From NCBI RefSeq assembly GCF_003265705.1, contig NW_020312968.1, forward strand, positions 254,305 through 318,304: a DNA stretch of 64,000 bases. The letters run 5' to 3'. The DNA is from Callorhinus ursinus. Taxonomy: Eukaryota; Chordata; Mammalia; Carnivora; Otariidae. Numbering within the stretch: the first letter of the stretch is position 1; each line of letters starts with the position of its first letter. The position numbers and the translations under genes were made by a program. The notes beneath the pieces were generated by a model that made no database searches, was not told the DNA's origin, and was given only the letters and a program-made list of their open reading frames with translations. Positions 48,695 through 59,439 of this stretch are shown piece by piece.

Positions 48695-48860
48695 TAAATG
48701 TAATGGAGCAGTGTGCTTTGGGAAAGGGCACAATTCTGAGCATCATGGTGGGCCACTTAAAGTTGTGTGAGTTTGGCCAAGTCACGAATCACCCCCCACC
48801 CCAGTGTTTCAGTTTCCAAGTCTTAGAAATAGGAGGCTTCAGCTATGATTTCCAAGGCTA
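48695..48860 (+). repeat. Probable MIR, sense
   Basis: AGTTGTGTGAGTTTGGCCAA, GTCACGAATC, then TTTCAGTTTCCAAGTCTTAG and AAATAGGAGG fit the MIR core. Confidence 0.5.
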
Positions 48861-49384
48861 CTTGTAGTCCCCCAATGCTAGTATGTCTTACTGGGTATAC
48901 TGTGTCCCTCAACTTTTCTCCAGGCCCCACCACACATATACACACACACTTTCATCTGGGTATTTTCAAATAGAGTCCCCTGCTTGCTTTTTCATCGGAC
49001 TGTGAGTTGTATCAGAGGCATGTGACATTTGCTCAGCGGATCATGGGGAACCATGAACTTTGTACGCTTTTAAAGGAAGGTCAACAGGGACCTACTTCCT
49101 GAGGATACAGCCTTCTGTGAGCCTCATCAGTTTATTCTAAAGCTAAAGGGCTTGAATGATCTCCAGCCTCTTGCGGGTTGAGTTGTTGTAGAGTTTGCCC
49201 AACGGCATTAAACTCCTCTATTATATTTCTGAGTAGGTAAACTCAGTGCCCTCCCTTATTGAAAAGATGAGAATGGGATGTTTGCCCTAAATCCTAAGTT
49301 TACATTTGCTCGATTTTGCTTCCTTTTCTCTACCATCTCTTCCTTATCCTCCTGCCTCTGAAAATACTCAGAGTAGTTGTAATA

Positions 49385-49530
49385 GTAATGGGATAATAGT
49401 GATACTATTGGTAACTAATATCTAATTCACTTAGTGGTTAAAATGATAAAGTAAATTCACACGTGTAAAGAGCTGAGAAAGGTGCCCGGTCTTTAGTAAG
49501 CACCCAATCAATCTTAACTGTCCTATGTAT
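49385..49530 (+). repeat. Possible MIR 3' half, sense
   Basis: GGATAATAGTGATACTATTG, GTAAATTCACACGTGTAAAG, AGCTGAGAAAGGTGCCCGGT and CTTTAGTAAGCACCCAATCA follow the MIR 3' half. Confidence 0.5.
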
Positions 49531-50219
49531 TGTGCCACAAGCCTAGAGGGACACCTATATTCTAAAAAGGAAGAAAATGGTATGTGTTTCTAAAGAGAAA
49601 TGGGCTACATGATCACAGTGTGTCTCCTCGGCATTTAGGAAAGCTGATGGGGTTATGACCCTAAATCACGGGCTTCTGTAGGAAAATGTGAATTACTTCT
49701 TTCTGTCAAGAAGGTGGCAAAAGGGCACCAACCAGATCACTGAAAGAGTCAAGTTTGCAGACAGATTAAATGAGCCAGAAAGAGAGCACTAAGACTGCCC
49801 AAGGAATATACTCTTTCTCAGAAAGAGAAAACGGGGCCGTGTCTTAGATTTAGTCAGAGAGTTAACTCACAGTGAATGAAAGCTAGAGGTCAAGATGCCA
49901 ACAGTTATCTTGATTAAGACTCAGAAGCTAAGCCGGGATATAAGCTGAGCTGTCCCATACAGAAGTGCAGGTTGAGCACTGCACGACTCTACAGGTCATC
50001 ATCGACCATTCACACAATAGTCATCATGGATTTATTTGTTTACTTATAATGGCAATTTTCTAGTAGATGGCAGGAAAGTGTCATAAGGAAAGGATATCAT
50101 TCTCATTAAGACATAGTATGTGCTAGTGGCAGCCCTTGAAGTTAGACTGCTAATAGGTAAGGATTTCAATCCTCAATTACTGTTAGTACCCTTGCCTTAG
50201 TCAATGGCCCATAACTATA
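49531..50219. other. Unique sequence
   Basis: No feature recognised. Confidence 0.4.
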
Positions 50220-50259
50220 GAAAGAAATATTCATCCTCACCAAAAAGAAAAGAAATGCA

Positions 50260-50295
50260 AAGACATGATGTGTCACAGGGTGAGCCAAAACCTAA
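50260..50295 (+). repeat. 36-bp duplicated segment, copy 1
   Basis: Matches 51572-51607 in the same orientation at 30 of 36 positions; all six differences are transitions. It interrupts an L1M ORF2-like context, where different sequence would be expected. Confidence 0.75.
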
Positions 50296-50528
50296 TAAGG
50301 AGACATAATTTTTGTTTATCAACTGGTGAAGATATAAATGATTGTTAATACTTTAATGCTAGTGAGAGTATCAGAAAACAGGAACTCTCATAAAGAGTAG
50401 CAGGAATATAAATTAGTATAACCTTTTCATAGGGCACTTCAGCAATGTGTATTATAATCAGAAAAGTGCATATCATTTGACCTATAACTCAGACTTGAGG
50501 ATTTGCAAGAAATACTTGCACTGGTATA

Positions 50529-50531
<3 letters not shown>

Positions 50532-50568
<37 letters not shown>
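50532..50568. repeat. (AC)18 microsatellite
   Basis: Uninterrupted AC dinucleotide. Confidence 0.95.
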
Positions 50569-50570
<2 letters not shown>

Positions 50571-50790
50571 GCATATACCAGGGTCTTTATCACAGTATTA
50601 TTTTAATTGCAAAAAAAAAGAAACTCACACAAAGTTCATTTACCAAAGACTGGTAGAATTCTTCTTGGTATATCCATTCCATGAAACACATATGGCACCA
50701 TAAAATGAAGAAGGAGGTTACTCTACCAGTGTGCTAAAATGGAAAGCATTAAAGAAATACTAAGGAAGTGTGTACAGTATGGTTATTTTT

Positions 50791-50963
50791 TTGAGGGGGG
50801 AGGGGCACAGGGAGAGGGAGAGGGAATCCTAAGCAGGCTCTATGCTCAGCGCAGAGCACAAGGTAGGGCTTGATCTCAGAACCCTGAGATCATGACCTGA
50901 GCCGAAATCAAGAGTCAGACGCTCAACCGACTGAGACACCCAGGTGCCCCCCCCCCCCCCCCG
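50791..50963 (-). mobile_element. Can-SINE, antisense, in L1M
   Basis: Antisense Can-SINE of the older type: GATCTCAGAACCCTGAGATC, ATGACCTGAGCCGAAATCAA, GACGCTCAACCGACTGAGAC and head complement CACCCAGGTG followed by C16 (50947-50962). A 14-bp duplication (one mismatch) is at 50777-50790 and 50964-50977. Confidence 0.93.
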
Positions 50964-51184
50964 GTGTGGTTATTTTTAAAGAAAGAGAGATGGGTGAAAA
51001 AAAAATGGGGGAAAGAGGAAGCAAAGAAGGATATAAGGTTTCCTATGCATAGAAGAACATCTGGAAGGAAGCACAATAAACTGCTATGAGTGGCTCTCCC
51101 TGAGGACTATGGGTAGAGAAGACTTTTACTTTATTGCTTTATTTTTTTATTTCAGTCTTTTACAACATGAGTGGAGTGTGGTCA

Positions 51185-51550
51185 TTTTCCTGACATGTTA
51201 CCTGTGTGCTCGCTATTTCGTTTGCAGGAAACAGTCTCCCACTCCAGATACTTGCACAGCTCCTGCTTCTTCTGCTTTGCTTCACTCGGGTCCTGGCTCA
51301 AATGTCATTTGTCTTAGAAGACCGCCTGGCCCCTAAATGAAATAACGCCTTTCATCAGGCTCTAGCCCTTCCTACGGCTTCATTTTCCTTTATGGCATTT
51401 ATCCATGCCTGATATGATGGTATTATAACATATACTTATGTTTGCTTATTTATTGTCTGTCTCCCTTTCCCACTGAAGGCTCTCTCTGTGAGGGCGGGGG
51501 CTTTGCCGTGGGCCCCTCTGTCTTCTAGTGCCCAAATGCCTCTGAGTTAC
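51185..51550 (+). repeat. L2 LINE 3' part, sense
   Basis: ACTTGCACAGCTCCTGCTTC, GGCTCAAATGTCATTTGTCT, TTCCTTTATGGCATTTATCC, TTATTGTCTGTCTCCCTTTC, CACTGAAGGC and TGTGAGGGCGGGGGCTTTGC follow the L2 3' region. Confidence 0.75.
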
Positions 51551-51571
51551 TTTAAGATACTTGAGCAAATA

Positions 51572-51607
51572 GAGACGTGGTGTGTCACGGGGCGAGCCAA
51601 AGCCTAA
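51572..51607 (+). repeat. 36-bp duplicated segment, copy 2
   Basis: Copy of 50260-50295. It keeps three CpG sites where copy 1 has CA or TG, so copy 1 looks like the deaminated version. Confidence 0.75.
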
Positions 51608-52540
51608 GAGCTAATCAGGAATTTAGAAAGGGTAGCCACTCAAGAACCCCCTGATGGCGAGGTCAGATAGCACTATGATGAGCAAAAGCCACATTCCAAA
51701 AGGGACCACCACAAGCCCAGCTGTACCATGAAGATCGGGTATAGGTGTTTAATTGTGAAATCAGCATAGTGAACAAGGGCAATAAGTTCTCAAGGTATGC
51801 AAGGTATGTGGATTAGCTAAAAAATACATTCAAAGCACTTCCTAACCTCTTGCATAATCCTAGAGAATGACGTCCAAGCTTCAGGCCCGGTCACTCTGGT
51901 ACCCAGGAGAATTTCTAATGGTCTCACACCACCTGGAAAGTAGAATCCTGCCTCTGGAATGCTGAGTCAGCCTAGAGAGGACCGTTCATGCAAGGGAAGC
52001 TCGTGCTTCAGGCTCACAGAAGAGGTTGTATAAAACCCTCTACAGTGCTCTGCAGAACCATACTAGAGACAAATGCAAAAGGAAAAACCAGTAATATTGA
52101 CTCCATCTTTATTTTAAACATTTGCTTTTTTCATCATGGCTCTGTTGCATTAATTTTGATTTTGAAAAACAATATATTCAAATATTATTTATCTTGACTA
52201 CTTTTGGGTACCCTCTTAAGTTATATGCCCTAGGAATGGGTCTCACTCACGTCCTATTAGTCCTGTGCTAGTTTTTGTTTCCTCCTTTGCTGGTAAATGT
52301 TTGTTTAATAACTATGTATGTGACTAAAGGTGGTCTGAGACTCGCTTTCATCGTACCGGGGAGTGGTGTTGTGGGGGAAGAGCTAAACCCATGCACCACA
52401 AATTTTTCAGGGGTCTTATTTAACCTCATCTAAACTTATCTACTCTTATCTAATTAAAAGAACCATGAAATTTTGACGACAAATTATCTTAGGTCAATAG
52501 AGCCTACCTACCCTATAGCCGGTAAACAGCAAGTAAGCAT
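51608..52540. other. Unique sequence
   Basis: No feature recognised. Confidence 0.4.
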
Positions 52541-52561
52541 TAAAAGAAGAAGTGGTATGTG

Positions 52562-52603
<42 letters not shown>

Positions 52604-53176
52604 ATGGAGTATTATGCAGCCATCAAAAGGTATGAGATCTTGCCATTTGCAACGACGGGGATGGAACTGGAGGGTGTTATGCTGAGTGAAATAAGTCAAT
52701 CAGAGAAAGACATGTATCATATGACCTCACTGATATGAGGAATTCTTAATCTCAGGACACAAACTGAGGGTTACTGGAGTGGTGGGGGGTGGGAGGGATG
52801 GGGTGGCTGGGTGACGGACACTGGGGAGGGTATGTGCTATGGTGAGCGCTGTGAATTGTGTAAGACTGTTGAATCACAGACCTGTACCTCTGAAACGAAT
52901 AATACATTATACGATAAAAAAAAGAAGGTAGTAGGAAGGGAAAAGTGAAGGGGGGGAATCAGAGGGGGAGATGAACCATGAGAGACTATGGACTCTGAGA
53001 AACAAACTGAGGGTTCTAGAGGGGAGGGGGTGGGGGGATGGGTTAGCCTGGTGATGGGTATTAAAGAGGGCAAGTATTGAATGGAGTACTGGGTGTTATA
53101 CACAATGAATCATGGAACACTACATCAAAAGCTAACGATGTAATGTATGGTGAGTAACATAACATAATAAAAAAAA
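52541..53176 (+). mobile_element. 5'-truncated L1, recent subfamily
   Basis: Begins in the last part of ORF2 (AAAGAAGAAGTGG) with the frame ending at the normal TGA just after ATGACCTCACTGATA (about 52720-52737). It is followed by the two-unit 3' UTR, AATAAA at 53166-53171 and an A tail. Very close to 3041-3659 except for an expanded TA tract. I could not find a clear flanking duplication; only AAGTA is shared between the flanks. Confidence 0.95.
52556..52603. repeat. (TA)n microsatellite inside L1
   Basis: About 45 bases of TA-rich repeat occupy the place where the first L1 has only a short TATATATACAC (3050-3061). Confidence 0.95.
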
Positions 53177-53814
53177 GTACAGACACATTTGCTATAAAGT
53201 GAATGAAACTTTAACATCTTTAGAGCAATTCACTCATGGTCTGGAAGAAAACCGAACAATTTTGAGTTGTAAGGCTTTTTTTTTTTTAAAAAAGGACCCC
53301 CCTTCCCCAATTTATAAACTTCAGGTCCCTCAAAGCTTGGATCTGACCCCAAGCTGTAGACATATCTATTTTTGACCAAACCAATAATTGAACATTCAGG
53401 TTTACAAACCCAATAATGTGCAGAGATTATTTGCTTTACAAAACAATATAAAATATCATTCTTTGGATATCTGGTTCCTATTAGAGTGTTTAAACTTTGA
53501 TTCAATTTACATACATTGATTTTGTCCCAATGTATCAAAGTCATTTATTCTATAGTCAGGCATACCTAGGAGCCAATGCTTAATTGATACAGAAATAACT
53601 AGTTGAGTATTACAAATTTCTTAATTGAAGGTTTATATGAAAAATAATTTTTTAAGCTATCTAGTTTAAAATTTTTCCCATTTGTTATAAAAATTTTTAA
53701 AGGAGTGATTGGCCAAATTGGTTTTGGGAGCTGGTCTAGCTTAAGTATAAATCATCTAAGAGTATAAAATCCAATTGCGATGCCTTCACAAAATACAGTA
53801 ATCAATCAATACAC
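53177..53814. other. AT-rich unique sequence
   Basis: A T-run followed by an A-run near 53275-53295; no gene or repeat named. Confidence 0.4.
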
Positions 53815-53885
53815 AATTCATTCAACAAATATTTATCAAGTGCCTACAACATGTGAGCATTCTACTAGGCTCAGGCAATAAAACA
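53815..53885 (-). repeat. L2 LINE 3' tip, antisense
   Basis: ATTCATTCAACAAATATTTA, TCAAGTGCCTACAACATGTG and GGCTCAGGCAATAAAACA. Confidence 0.65.
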
Positions 53886-54089
53886 TTATTTAAGATCACT
53901 TCTTACACCTGATAGATCATACTCTATGTAAGCTACTTCGTCCTTGATAAAATGGGAATAACGATATTTGCCCTGATAACTCACCATTTCAAACTGAGGA
54001 CCAATTGAAGTCATGGTTTCTCTTCTCCATTTTTCCCTACCCACACCTCCTCTGCCCTTCTCTTTCCTACTGTGTGCTCCAGGGCTCTG

Positions 54090-54510
54090 CATCACTGTGG
54101 TTCTGCTTTTCCAGCTGCCTTCTGATTGTTTTAGGTCAACAGAAGGCACGGGCAAGAAACTGGAGAAAGAGAGAAAAGAGAGGTTGGGGTATTACTCCCC
54201 TGCCCTTCCTGCTTCTGGGCCATTCTCTGCCAGCATTGTTTTACTATGGCTACTCCTGGGTGGGCCCCTCTTCATGATGATATCAAGGGTCATTGGCTTC
54301 GGGTAACATTCTTCCCACCCTTTGCCCTTCAGGCTTTAGAGGTAAAAGCTTTGGCTTCTAGCTGCTGCTACCCTCTGGGGTGCCCTCCATTATTCAGTGT
54401 GTGTGCCAACCCCTTCCTCCAGCTCTGTACGCAATCTCATTCTTCAGGTTCCCTTGTTTAAGCCATCTGAGTGAAGCCTTTTCCTTCTGGGACCCTGACT
54501 GATACATCAT
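54090..54510 (+). repeat. Medium-reiteration repeat, family not named
   Basis: The ordered blocks CTACTCCTGGGTGGGCCCCT, AGCTGCTGCTACCCTCTGGG, AGGTTCCCTTGTTTAAGCCA, TCTGAGTGAAGCC and CTTCTGGGACCCTGACTGAT recall a dispersed mammalian repeat whose terminus ends in GGGACCCTGACTGATAC. I cannot assign the family. Confidence 0.35.
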
Positions 54511-54930
54511 CTAGGATTAATTTCTTCTAAAAAGTTTAAACAAATACAAGATGTAATGGAATCGTTAAAATAATTAACAACCCCGGTGAGTCAGACTCAT
54601 AGAGAAAGTACTAGGCAAACATCTGTCACAACAGAGTATTGTTTGTGGGCTCACTCGCTACCTGGTCCATTTCAGAGCTGACATTCCACACTTGGAATTC
54701 ACAGTTCCCACTGTATTTTCATTATGATTCTGAGCTTAATTGTGAACATTCACTGTGAGCTGAAATCTGGCCATGTTAAATCTATATTTGTCTCTCATTT
54801 GATTTACTATTCAGAAGATGTTGAAAAGAATTACTTTAGGAAGTTTTAATACATATGTTAAACTAAAAGATGTCTTCCAATTTGAATGCTATTATGCCAG
54901 GCTTCACAGATATATTAAACACCCTGATAA

Positions 54931-54954
54931 AAAAAACAAAACAAACAAACAAAA
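54931..54954 (+). mobile_element. Tail-only retro-insertion
   Basis: Twenty-four bases of A with scattered C (AAAC units), flanked by a perfect 14-bp duplication at 54917-54930 and 54955-54968. There is no body sequence: it looks like priming on a poly(A) tail that stopped at once. Confidence 0.75.
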
Positions 54955-54968
54955 AAACACCCTGATAA

Positions 54969-55188
54969 TCTCCTATCATTTGTGGGGGGAGAAATATTTA
55001 CAAATTATGAAACTTAATTAAATAAAATACTTAATATTTGTTACTAACCCTTCTAAAAAATTATTGACTAAATATCCTTGAAAATGTTTTCCTTTTCTGA
55101 TACTATTGATCTCACAGTATTGAGTAACCTAAGAGAGCAAAATCCCCAAACAAGAAACCCTTTCTTCAATTCAACAAGGTAGAATTGC
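54969..55188. other. Unique AT-rich sequence
   Basis: No feature recognised. Confidence 0.4.
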
Positions 55189-55200
55189 CTGTGAATTCTT

Positions 55201-55446
55201 TTTTTTTTAGCTGCTAAAGGTATTTTTTTCTTTAAAATTTTTTAGTGTTATGTTAATCACCATACATTACATCATTAGTTTTTGATGTAGTGTTCCATGA
55301 TTCCTTGTTTGTGCATAACACCCAGTGCTCCACGCAGAACGTGCCCTCTTTAATACCCATCACCAGGCTAATCCATCCCCCCACCCCCTCCCCTCTAGAA
55401 CCTTCAGTTTGTTTTTCAGAGTCCCATCATCTCTCATGGTTCTTGA
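55201..55446 (-). mobile_element. L1 3' end, antisense, with short 3' transduction
   Basis: TTAGTGTTATGTTAATCACC, ATACATTACATCATTAGTTT, TTGATGTAGTGTTCCATGAT, CCCAGTGCTCCACGCAGAAC and GCCCTCTTTAATACCCATCA are the reverse complement of the recent L1 terminus. Perfect 12-bp duplication at 55189-55200 and 55447-55458. Between the outer T8 (55201-55208) and the L1 end lie about 15-20 bases (AGCTGCTAAAGGTA) that are not L1 and look transduced from a source locus. Confidence 0.92.
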
Positions 55447-55458
55447 CTGTGAATTCTT

Positions 55459-55769
55459 AAATTAAAAAAATAATAACAGTAATTTTCAGTAGCATACTTA
55501 CTTTTGAGTCAGAATTTATTACTTGATAAGAATGTCATTCTTTGGGATATTAATATTTCTCTGAGTATTTTAATGAAGTCTATATAGCATTGCCACACAT
55601 TTGCCTGCAAGGATTTATGGAATTTTTCCTCATCTGTGAATAGGAGCTAAAAATAGTCTATAAATAATATTGTATTTATATGTTACAAATTATATAAATG
55701 AAATGATACAATTATACATAGGGAAACCTCCCCTTTCCACCTCTCTGGCTTCTGGGTCCGGACAATCAA
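55459..55769. other. Unique AT-rich sequence
   Basis: No feature recognised. Confidence 0.4.
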
Positions 55770-55781
55770 AACCTATTGCTG

Positions 55782-55982
55782 GGATGCCTGGGTGGCTCAG
55801 TTGGTTAAGCAACTGCCTTCGGCTCAGGTCATGATCCTGGAGTCCCGGGATTGAGTCCCGCATCAGGGTCCCTGCTAAGCAGGAAGTCTTCTTCTCCCTC
55901 GGACCCTCCCCCCTCTCATGCTCTCTCTCTCTCTGATTCTCTCTCTCAAATAAATAAATAAAATCTTTCCAAAAAAAAAAAT
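55782..55982 (+). mobile_element. Can-SINE, sense
   Basis: Head GGATGCCTGGGTGGCTCAGT, GGTCATGATCCTGGAGTCCC, GGACCCTCCCCCCTCTCATG, CT tract, AAATAAATAAATAAAATCTT and A11 tail. Perfect 12-bp duplication at 55770-55781 and 55983-55994. Confidence 0.97.
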
Positions 55983-56283
55983 AACCTATTGCTGAGAGAA
56001 TGAGTCAGTGCATATGAGGTGGTTGCAACTGTGCCACTTGCCAGGTTAGTGCCCAAAAGCTTTGTTTCCTGTCGGCAAAGTTCATTCAGTCACTGAACCA
56101 GAGGAAAATCTACCCTGAGGTCAATGAGTTTAAGCTACAGGGCATCTCTTAACACTCAACTCTGAGACTGTCACGAGCCACTGGGAGTTATAGAATGTTC
56201 TAGGTGGCAGGGGAAGCCAGGATGTCCGAGGAACCACTTCCATGAAGTCATTTCTGGCCAACTGCTTAAAAGGACATCAAAAG

Positions 56284-56482
56284 GGGCACCTGGGTGGCTC
56301 AGTTGGTTAGGCGTCTGCCTTCGGCTCAGGTCATGATCCTGTAGTCCCAGGATCGAGTCCCGCATCAGGTTCCCTGCTCAGCAAGGAGCCTGCTTCTCCC
56401 TCTAACCCTCCCCCCTCTCATGTACTCTCTCTCTCTCTCTCATTCTCACTCTCTCAAATAAATAAATAAATCTTTAAAAAAA
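56284..56482 (+). mobile_element. Can-SINE, sense
   Basis: Head GGGCACCTGGGTGGCTCAGT, GGCGTCTGCCTTCGGCTCAG, GATCGAGTCCCGCATCAGGT, CT tract, AATAAATAAATAAATCTTTA tail. Perfect 16-bp duplication at 56268-56283 and 56483-56498. One of the youngest-looking copies here. Confidence 0.97.
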
Positions 56483-56498
56483 AAAAGGACATCAAAAG

Positions 56499-56972
56499 AA
56501 AAGCGCCTGAATCTCTTAGGCTTCAATAATTTGTCGTGATTTCTTTTCTCACTCTAAATACACATTCATTTTCTTACCTACTTTTATCTAGAATTTTGTA
56601 TTATTTTCCTTACAGAAAGCCCATCAAATTGTATAAACTTCAGATTGGGGATTGCCCAGATCATGTTTCCCAAATATAATCTGGTCCAGAAATTTAGGTC
56701 TTACAAATTACTTGTATGAACATGGAAAGAGTTTTGCTGCCAAGAAGTAATGACTTAAAGACGCTATCATCATCCAACAAAGAAAACCTATTTGACAGCA
56801 AAAGAAACATGACTCAGAAGACTTCAGCTTTTCAGAAAGCCACATTCGTAGTAAGAGGAACATTAACTAAAGCCACCGGTAGCATGAGGAGCCCCGGAAG
56901 AAGCAGCAGGCAAATGCAATGGCCATGAAAAGAGAATGAGATTTTATTGCTAAGATGTGTTGAACATCTTAG
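56499..56972. other. Unique sequence
   Basis: No gene recognised; a 70-codon open frame at 56716-56928 has no recognisable product. Confidence 0.4.
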
Positions 56973-56988
56973 TTTAAAGGAAGATAAC

Positions 56989-57171
56989 CCTGGGGCGCCT
57001 GGATGGCTCATGGTTGAGCATCCAACTCTTGATTTCAGCTCTGGTCATGATCTCAGTATCCTGAGATCAAGCCCAAGTCAGCTCCATGCTCAGTGGGAAG
57101 TCTGCTTAGATTCTTTCCCTCTGCCCTCCTCTCTCTTTATCTTTCTCTCTCTCTCAATAAATAAATAAACC
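56989..57171 (+). mobile_element. Can-SINE, sense, older type
   Basis: Head GGGGCGCCTGGATGGCTCAT, GGTCATGATCTCAGTATCCT, CCATGCTCAGTGGGAAGTCT, CT tract, CAATAAATAAATAAACC tail. Perfect 16-bp duplication at 56973-56988 and 57172-57187. Confidence 0.96.
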
Positions 57172-57189
57172 TTTAAAGGAAGATAACGC

Positions 57190-58479
57190 CACCTGTGGGC
57201 AGCCTAAATATGCTTTGAGCAGTATACGCTTTATCATGCTAGTTCCCGAAAATATGCAAATATTCCCAAGAACTATACTTCTCCATTTGTGATTCACTCT
57301 TCATCACATTCAGATCATGATAGTGCTGAAAGTCCATGGCATTTTACAATTCCTAATTTCCCAAATGAATCTGAGGCAGGGCAAGGTAAGGTGATAATAT
57401 GAAGACCCAACAAATAAGGTGAGAAATTTAACTCATTTTCCTCCTTCACTTCATTATTTCAGATACACAGTAAATCAAGAAAGGCAACCATTCCTTTTGT
57501 AAGATATTGTAAACCTGTCAAAACTTTCAGTTAGCCATTTATTCTGTGTGCATAATCTGCAGTACTGATATCTTTGTGTTACTTTAGCCTTAGCTTTTAA
57601 AAAATAATTGTGATGAAAATGATTTTGTTTATTTCCAAATAAATATTCAAGCATATGCATGTACTTCAAAAATAATGAACATATGTGTTTAAATCAAAAC
57701 GGAATGTGGGGGGAGTCCATGAAAATACATGCAACCATTGTAAGGTCTAGCTCATTACATTTGCCAAACTGTGAAGTCTGGGCGAGCTTCCCATTTCTGT
57801 GCCCGCTGGAAATCCTGCAAGAAGCTGATCCGTGAGACCATGCCAAGTCATCCAAAAATGGAGGAAGGAGATTAGGTTCTGTGTAACACAAATACCGTGA
57901 TCCTATTGATATGATCTAGCTGCAGTCCCTTTGTTTGTATGTCTAGCATATGATTAATATTGTATGTCAAACCTGAAACAGGAGGAAGATAACAGTAATA
58001 CACAAATAAAGAAGCCATCACAGAGAAGAGTAGGGAATCCAAGATTTGTTAATTAATCATCTGGACAAACTGGGATGTTGTCTCCTTAACGTTAGAGCTA
58101 GTTTTGCAATTCAGATATGTATTTTTGAACAATTATCTGCTGATGAGTCAGGGATAGACACAGAAGATCCCAAGGGCATCCTCTCTGATGTTTTTAAAGA
58201 CATGGCTCCTTTCTTACTTTAGAAGAATGAGAAGGAAGAGACTGTTTTAAGTACACGGCAATTAAGAGAAACATAAGCATATACAGTCATCTTTACTTTT
58301 TACAAAAAGACTGCAATAACTATAGAAGTACATTTGTCTATGTTTTATTTCTGACTTGTTGATCTGCGATGGGCTATGGGTTAGCACCACACTCTTCTGC
58401 CTTGTCTTTGTCACCAACAGTGGTCACTAATTTGTTGCTCCAGGATTCTATTGTAGCATAAGCAATCAGCCCATCTTGG
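57190..58479. other. Unique sequence
   Basis: No feature recognised. Confidence 0.4.
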
Positions 58480-58985
58480 CATGAAGCAACAACCATTTTA
58501 TTCTGCTCATGGATTCTGTGAGTCAGCAATGTGTACTGGGCACAGTGGGATAAGTCTTCTGCTCCATGACATCCGGGGTCTCATGTGGCAAGACAAGTGG
58601 CTTTGAGTGCCTGGAACAGCTGGATCTGGAATCATGTGGAGGCATCTTCACTTGCACATCTGGTGCCTGAGATGGAATGACACAAAAGCTGGGCTTGCAT
58701 GGGACTGTCAACTGAAGTGTCTACACGTGCCTATCCTGGAGCATGGAAACATTGCAGTGGTTGCTTTGTACCTGGTGGCCAGAACAGCAAGAGTGAGTGT
58801 TTCAGCAAACAAAGCCTTTCCTGATCTAGACTTGGAAGTCACATGGTGTCATTTCTTCCATACTCCATTGCTCCATTGGCCAAAGCGTCACAAGCCTACC
58901 TAGGTTCAAAAAGAGTAGACAACAGACACTGCTTCTTGAAGATAACTGTCAAAGAGTTTGCAGCCATGTTTAAAATTGCCCCACC
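58480..58985 (-). repeat. MaLR-type LTR, antisense
   Basis: GGATTCTGTGAGTCAGCAAT, GATGGAATGACACAAAAGCT, ACTTGGAAGTCACATGGTGT, CATTTCTTCCATACTCCATT and GCAGCCATGTTTAAAATTGC follow the same antisense LTR type as 7000-7535. Confidence 0.5.
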
Positions 58986-59039
58986 TATACACTCTTAAAC
59001 ATAGATAAAGCAAGAGAAGACATTCATATCGATTAAACT

Positions 59040-59225
59040 GCCTATTACATACCACACACCACTAGGAATTTTAAGTACAACAGCTCTACGAAGAAATTAT
59101 TATCATCCCCGATTGACAAGTGAGGCATCAAATGCTCAGGGGTTAGGAGACTTACCCAAAACCCGCAGCATCGTACAAAAACCCTGATCCACTTGATTCC
59201 AAAGCCTGGTATTTTCTCACTATTC
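59040..59225 (-). repeat. MIR SINE, antisense
   Basis: AAGAAATTATTATCATCCCC, GATTGACAAGTGAGGCATCA, GGTTAGGAGACTTACCCAAA and CACTTGATTCCAAAGCCTGG follow antisense MIR. Confidence 0.75.
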
Positions 59226-59439
59226 GTTATTATCACACTATGTCTACTTACCTTTTTTAATAAAAACTCTTTTCCAAATGAAGGAGTCCTTTTTTTTTTT
59301 CCTTCTTTTAAACTAATTTGTCTGGAAAGTATAGTGTTTTAGCCACCATGCTTTCATTCATATGACAACCCAAAACTCATCAGACACCAAAAACTAAATA
59401 ATTTCACTGCATTTAAGGTACTTATAAATAAGAGACTGT

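Larger units (their letters stand above)
50220..51175 (+). repeat. Old L1M ORF2/3' UTR, sense, split by Can-SINE
   Basis: AATATTCATCCTCACCAAAA and AAGAAATGCAA are L1 ORF2; AACAGGAACTCTCATAAAGA, GTATATCCATTCCATGAAAC and AAGTGTGTACAGTATGGTTA continue towards the 3' UTR. After the Can-SINE, ATGCATAGAAGAACATCTGG and AGGAAGCACAATAAACTGCT fit the L1M 3' UTR. A CA microsatellite lies within it. About 50260-50295 does not fit L1 and recurs at 51572-51607. Confidence 0.65.
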
